From contig NZ_JBEWTB010000002.1 in assembly GCF_040549045.1 (NCBI RefSeq), positions 651,501 to 715,500 on the forward strand: 64,000 nucleotides of DNA, read 5' to 3'. The notes under the pieces were generated by a model. The model was given only the letters and a program-made list of their open reading frames with translations, had not been told where the DNA came from and did no database searches. Made by a program: the position numbers and the translations under genes. The stretch is from Endozoicomonas sp. NE40. Lineage in GTDB: Bacteria > Pseudomonadota > Gammaproteobacteria > Pseudomonadales > Endozoicomonadaceae. Shown here one piece after another: positions 61,114 to 64,000 of the stretch. Position 1 is the first letter of the stretch; each line of letters begins with the position of its first letter.

Positions 61114-62070
61114 ATGTCTGAGCGACTTATGGTACGAGTTCGAAAGCAAATAAGATTAAAACATTACAGTTACAGGACAGAAGATTCTTACTGTCACTGG
61201 ATCAAGACATTTATTCGATACCATAACTACAAGCATCCTGAAGAAATGGGAAATGAAGAAGTCATTCAATTTTTAACATGGCTTGCGGTAGATAAACAAG
61301 TGGCACCAAATACGCAAAACCTTGCTTTTTCTTCGATTCTTTTTTTGTATCGAGAAGTTTTAGGTCGACCACTGAAAGATATTGATGCTGTCCGGGCTAA
61401 GACTCCTCAAAAACTTCCGGTAGTACTCTCACGGGAAGAGGTTCGTAAAGTCATGAAATGTTTACAAGAAACAGCGCTCCTGATGGTTCAGTTATTGTAC
61501 GGGTCAGGTCTCAGACTAATGGAAGTACTTCGACTCAGGATCAAGGATGTTGATTTTGACCATCAGTGTTTTGTTGTCCGTGACGGCAAGGGACGCAAGG
61601 ATCGGGTCACAATTCTACCTGATACAGTGATCCCGAAACTGAAACAACAAATTAAAAAAGCCAAATACTATTACAATCTCGATAAGCTGGAAAATTGTCA
61701 TGAAGTCTGGATGCCTAATGCCCTGGCTAAAAAGTACCCGGACCAGGCCAGAAGCTTTCATTGGCAATATATTTTTCAATCTAACAGGCTTTCGATTGAC
61801 CCAAGATCAGGTAAAAAAAGGCGACACCACTTCAGCGATAGCCACTTGCAAAAACAAGTTAAGCAGGCTGTTAAGCAGGCAGGCATTGCTAAATCCGTTT
61901 CTTGTCATACATTCAGGCACAGCTTTGCTACGCATCTCCTGGAAGACGGGTACGATATTCGTACAGTGCAAGAGCTACTGGGACATAAAGACCTGCGAAC
62001 CACGCAAATTTACACTCATGTTTTGAATAAAGGCGGCAACGCCGTAAAAAGTCCTTTATCCAGACTATAA
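61114..62070 (+). CDS. intI: integron integrase IntI
   Basis: 318 residues, the usual IntI length. Tyrosine recombinase that inserts and excises cassettes by attI x attC and attC x attC exchange on folded attC strands. Catalytic residues: Arg134 (GSGLRLMEVLRL), Lys159, His265 and Arg268 (CHTFRHSFATHLL), His291 (LGHKDLRTTQ), Tyr300. The IntI-specific insertion is present at about 186-222 (EVWMPNALAKKYPDQARSF, HWQYIFQS). The start MSERLMVRV is chosen because it follows the promoter and an AAGG site; the longer frame begins at the -35. Complete, apparently active. Confidence 0.97.
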   Translation: MSERLMVRVRKQIRLKHYSYRTEDSYCHWIKTFIRYHNYKHPEEMGNEEVIQFLTWLAVDKQVAPNTQNLAFSSILFLYREVLGRPLKDIDAVRAKTPQKLPVVLSREEVRKVMKCLQETALLMVQLLYGSGLRLMEVLRLRIKDVDFDHQCFVVRDGKGRKDRVTILPDTVIPKLKQQIKKAKYYYNLDKLENCHEVWMPNALAKKYPDQARSFHWQYIFQSNRLSIDPRSGKKRRHHFSDSHLQKQVKQAVKQAGIAKSVSCHTFRHSFATHLLEDGYDIRTVQELLGHKDLRTTQIYTHVLNKGGNAVKSPLSRL

Positions 62071-62536
62071 CAGGCACGCTACCGCTTAGACATGAGCAAT
62101 GGTCAGTCATTACTCGGGCAACAGTCTTCAACAAGTTTGATTTTTGAGTGGTACTATTATGTCATTTTATAATGTATCGCTGTACTAAATTGGCTCAAAA
62201 AAATCACTATACTGACGACATTTCATAAGCGTTCAGCCAACAACGCTTACCCGTGAAACCTCAACAGGGGCATCTTAACGACTCCGGTCAATGTTCATTG
62301 GAAGCAATTCCGTTACATCGCTTTCTTTTTGCATGATAGCCTCACTCAGATTGCTTTTTGAAGCGACAGGCATTTCTCTATGGATGTTTTGTCTTTATTC
62401 GTTGCTCTATGACTTAAAACGCTCGAATGTGGATGGAGACGGATTTAACCGAACCATTATCGGCAAAGAATAGCTAAAAGGCTTTTGGTATAAGGAGTTT
62501 TTAGGCTGGCTGGGATGTCAGTGGGGGGGGGAAGTG
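62071..62536. other. intergenic region between intI and tRNA-Pro
   Basis: 466 bp with no convincing gene; a 60-codon plus frame at 62291 has no ribosome site and unlikely composition. A small hairpin TAAGCGTT / AACGCTTA lies at 62226-62249. A run of nine G is at 62523-62531. Marks the boundary between the integron and core chromosome. Confidence 0.6.
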
Positions 62537-62613
62537 TGGTCGGCGTGAGAGGATTCGAACCTCCGACCCTTTCGTCCCGAACGAAATGCGCTACCAGGCT
62601 GCGCTACACGCCG
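62537..62613 (-). tRNA. tRNA-Pro (anticodon CGG)
   Basis: 77 nt including encoded CCA. Begins CGGCGTG, D arm AGCGCAGCCTGGTAGCGC, anticodon stem TTTCG/CGAAA with loop TTCGGGA (anticodon CGG), T arm GGAGGTTCGAATCCTC, closing acceptor CACGCCG with discriminator A. Reads the CCG proline codon. Confidence 0.96.
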
Positions 62614-62654
62614 ATTATATTTGATGATTTATTTTAGTGAATTGACTATTTCTG

Positions 62655-63203
62655 TCAATCCTTACAGTCAGGCTGACGCTGGACGATTTCATGCAAAAGA
62701 CGACGATAAATATCTGTCATCGCCTGATCAAAAAGAACAAATACAACCTCTTCAGGGCAAGCAGACTCTTTTAACCACTCAACAACCGTGGTGATAGCAA
62801 TATGTGCCGCTTCTTCGTAAGGGTAACCGTAAACACCGCAACTGATAGCTGGAAAAGCAATACTGGTCAGCTGTTCCTGATCAGCAAGTTCAAGGGTCTT
62901 TTGATAACAGGAGCGTAATAATTCGGTCTCGCCTGCCTCGCCGCCCTGCCATACAGGGCCAACAGTATGCAGGATTTTTTTTGCAGGAAGATTAAAGGCC
63001 GGAGTCACTCGCACCTGCCCTGTAGGACAGCCGTCGTATTCCCGACAGGCCTGTTGAAGCTGTGCAGCCCCTGCCGCACGATGTATGGCTCCATCAACCC
63101 CGCCGCCACCAGCCAGGCGGCTATTGGCAGCATTCACAATGCCATCAACAGCGATTTTGGTAATATCGCCCTGTACGACTTTGATCCGACCTTTAATCAT
63201 CAC
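62655..63203 (-). CDS. ymdB: YmdB-like macrodomain protein (O-acetyl-ADP-ribose deacetylase)
   Basis: 182 residues, one macrodomain. Signature loops VQGDITKIAVDGIVNAAN (about 9-26), GGGGVDGAIHRAAG (32-45) and FPAISCGVYGYP bind the ADP-ribose moiety; the overall sequence follows E. coli YmdB closely. YmdB removes acetyl from O-acetyl-ADP-ribose and modulates RNase III. It lies 3 bp from the end of the DAHP synthase gene on the same strand, so co-transcription is likely. Confidence 0.92.
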   Translation of the reverse strand: MMIKGRIKVVQGDITKIAVDGIVNAANSRLAGGGGVDGAIHRAAGAAQLQQACREYDGCPTGQVRVTPAFNLPAKKILHTVGPVWQGGEAGETELLRSCYQKTLELADQEQLTSIAFPAISCGVYGYPYEEAAHIAITTVVEWLKESACPEEVVFVLFDQAMTDIYRRLLHEIVQRQPDCKD

Positions 63204-63206
63204 GTT

Positions 63207-64000
63207 TCACTCATTGCGCAGCTTGCGGCAATCCTTCATTGTTTCAGCAATCAGGTAGGCCAGTTCCAGAGCCTGATCTGCATTCAGGCGAGGATCACAA
63301 TGTGTATGGTAGCGGTTGCCCAGGCTGTCGACCGTTACCGGGCGGGCTCCACCAATACACTCAGTGACATTCTGCCCCGTCATCTCAAAGTGAACACCAC
63401 CAGCATAAGTGCCTTCAGCACGGTGTACTTCAAAGAACTGCTTCACTTCACTCAGAATTTTTGAGACTTCACGGGTCTTATAGCCATTATCCGCTTTAAT
63501 CGTGTTGCCGTGCATTGGGTCACAGCTCCACAGTACTTTTTTACCCTCTCGCTCAACGGCTCGAATCAGGTCAGGCAGCCCTTTCTCAACGTTATCAGCC
63601 CCCATGCGCACAATCACATTCAAGCGACCTGCTTCATTCTCCGGATTCAGCAGATCAATCAGACGAATCAAGTCTTCCGGAGGCAGGGTTGGTCCCGCTT
63701 TCAGGCCAATCGGGTTATGAATACCCCGGGCAAATTCAACGTGCGCACCGTCCACCTGACGGGTACGGTCACCAATCCACAGCATATGAGCAGAGCAGTC
63801 ATACCAGTCACCTGTCAGGCTATCCCGACGGGTCATTGCCTGTTCATAAGGCAGTAACAGTGACTCGTGGGAAGTATAAAGATCCGTTTCGCTGATAGCA
63901 GCCGAGTTTTCAGCCGTAATACCGCAGGCTCTCATAAAGTCCAGTGCTTCATCAATCCGGTCGGCAAGGTGTGAGTATTGCTCTGATTGCGGACTGTTCG
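63207..64000 (-). CDS. class II 3-deoxy-7-phosphoheptulonate (DAHP) synthase, C-terminal part
   Basis: 264 codons are visible with no stop up to the window edge; the N-terminal part lies to the right. First enzyme of the shikimate pathway, condensing phosphoenolpyruvate and erythrose-4-phosphate. The class II (plant/Pseudomonas-type) signatures are clear: WIGDRTRQVDGAHVEFARGI, NPIGLKAGPT, VLWSCDPMHGNT, GGVHFEMTGQNVTEC and HTHCDPRLN at the end. Chromosomal housekeeping gene, not part of the integron. Confidence 0.95.
   Translation of the reverse strand, partial: NSPQSEQYSHLADRIDEALDFMRACGITAENSAAISETDLYTSHESLLLPYEQAMTRRDSLTGDWYDCSAHMLWIGDRTRQVDGAHVEFARGIHNPIGLKAGPTLPPEDLIRLIDLLNPENEAGRLNVIVRMGADNVEKGLPDLIRAVEREGKKVLWSCDPMHGNTIKADNGYKTREVSKILSEVKQFFEVHRAEGTYAGGVHFEMTGQNVTECIGGARPVTVDSLGNRYHTHCDPRLNADQALELAYLIAETMKDCRKLRNE

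Noticed and set aside
62291..62473. 60-codon plus frame between intI and tRNA-Pro
   Set aside because: No ribosome site, irregular composition, no context; treated as intergenic.

Overview
The window is the attI-proximal end of a very large sedentary chromosomal integron, followed by about 2 kb of ordinary chromosome. The core genes at the right edge (class II DAHP synthase, a YmdB-like macrodomain protein, tRNA-Pro) and the LexA-type operator at the integrase point to a gammaproteobacterium. The mobile elements (IS256, IS66 and IS4 families) and the cassette types would fit a marine or host-associated lineage, but the species cannot be fixed from the sequence.

Layout. Positions 1-60837 are a continuous cassette array with 80 attC sites. 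A tyrosine recombinase of the IntI type (61114-62070, +) follows, with attI next to it at about 60831. The attC asymmetry (the extra base of the L'' box) shows that the array is oriented leftward, on the minus strand, away from attI. Each cassette is therefore a body plus the attC on its left. The integrase promoter overlaps a LexA-like box, and a leftward promoter candidate (Pc) lies between attI and intI. tRNA-Pro(CGG), the macrodomain gene and the 3' part of a DAHP synthase gene complete the window.

Cassette content. 38 of the 80 cassettes have no convincing gene. They fall into four repeated families: A (20 copies, almost all 453-456 bp), B (12 copies, lengths 515/601/617/640/672 bp), C (3 copies, about 518 bp) and D (3 copies, 581 bp). 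The others carry one or two genes. Some are repeated: five copies of a serine-acetyltransferase-like gene whose frame runs on through the attC, two CoiA-like nuclease cassettes, two GNAT cassettes, two HigBA toxin-antitoxin cassettes, two pentapeptide-repeat cassettes and two copies of a two-gene small-ORF cassette. Single cassettes encode a reverse transcriptase with a small membrane partner, an Mrr-like nuclease candidate, another PD-(D/E)XK candidate, an aspartate/glutamate racemase, a metallophosphoesterase, a VOC protein, an FKBP, lipoproteins, a YopX-like protein and many small unknowns.

Most large genes lie on the minus strand (array sense). A group of small genes lies on the plus strand, and many of these cassettes carry attC sites of unusual subtypes. 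Mobile DNA inside the array includes three IS256-family copies (one cut by the window edge, one split by a nested IS66), one IS4-family element and four MITE-like inverted-repeat elements. Several have exact target duplications, and one IS256 has split a GFA-family gene.
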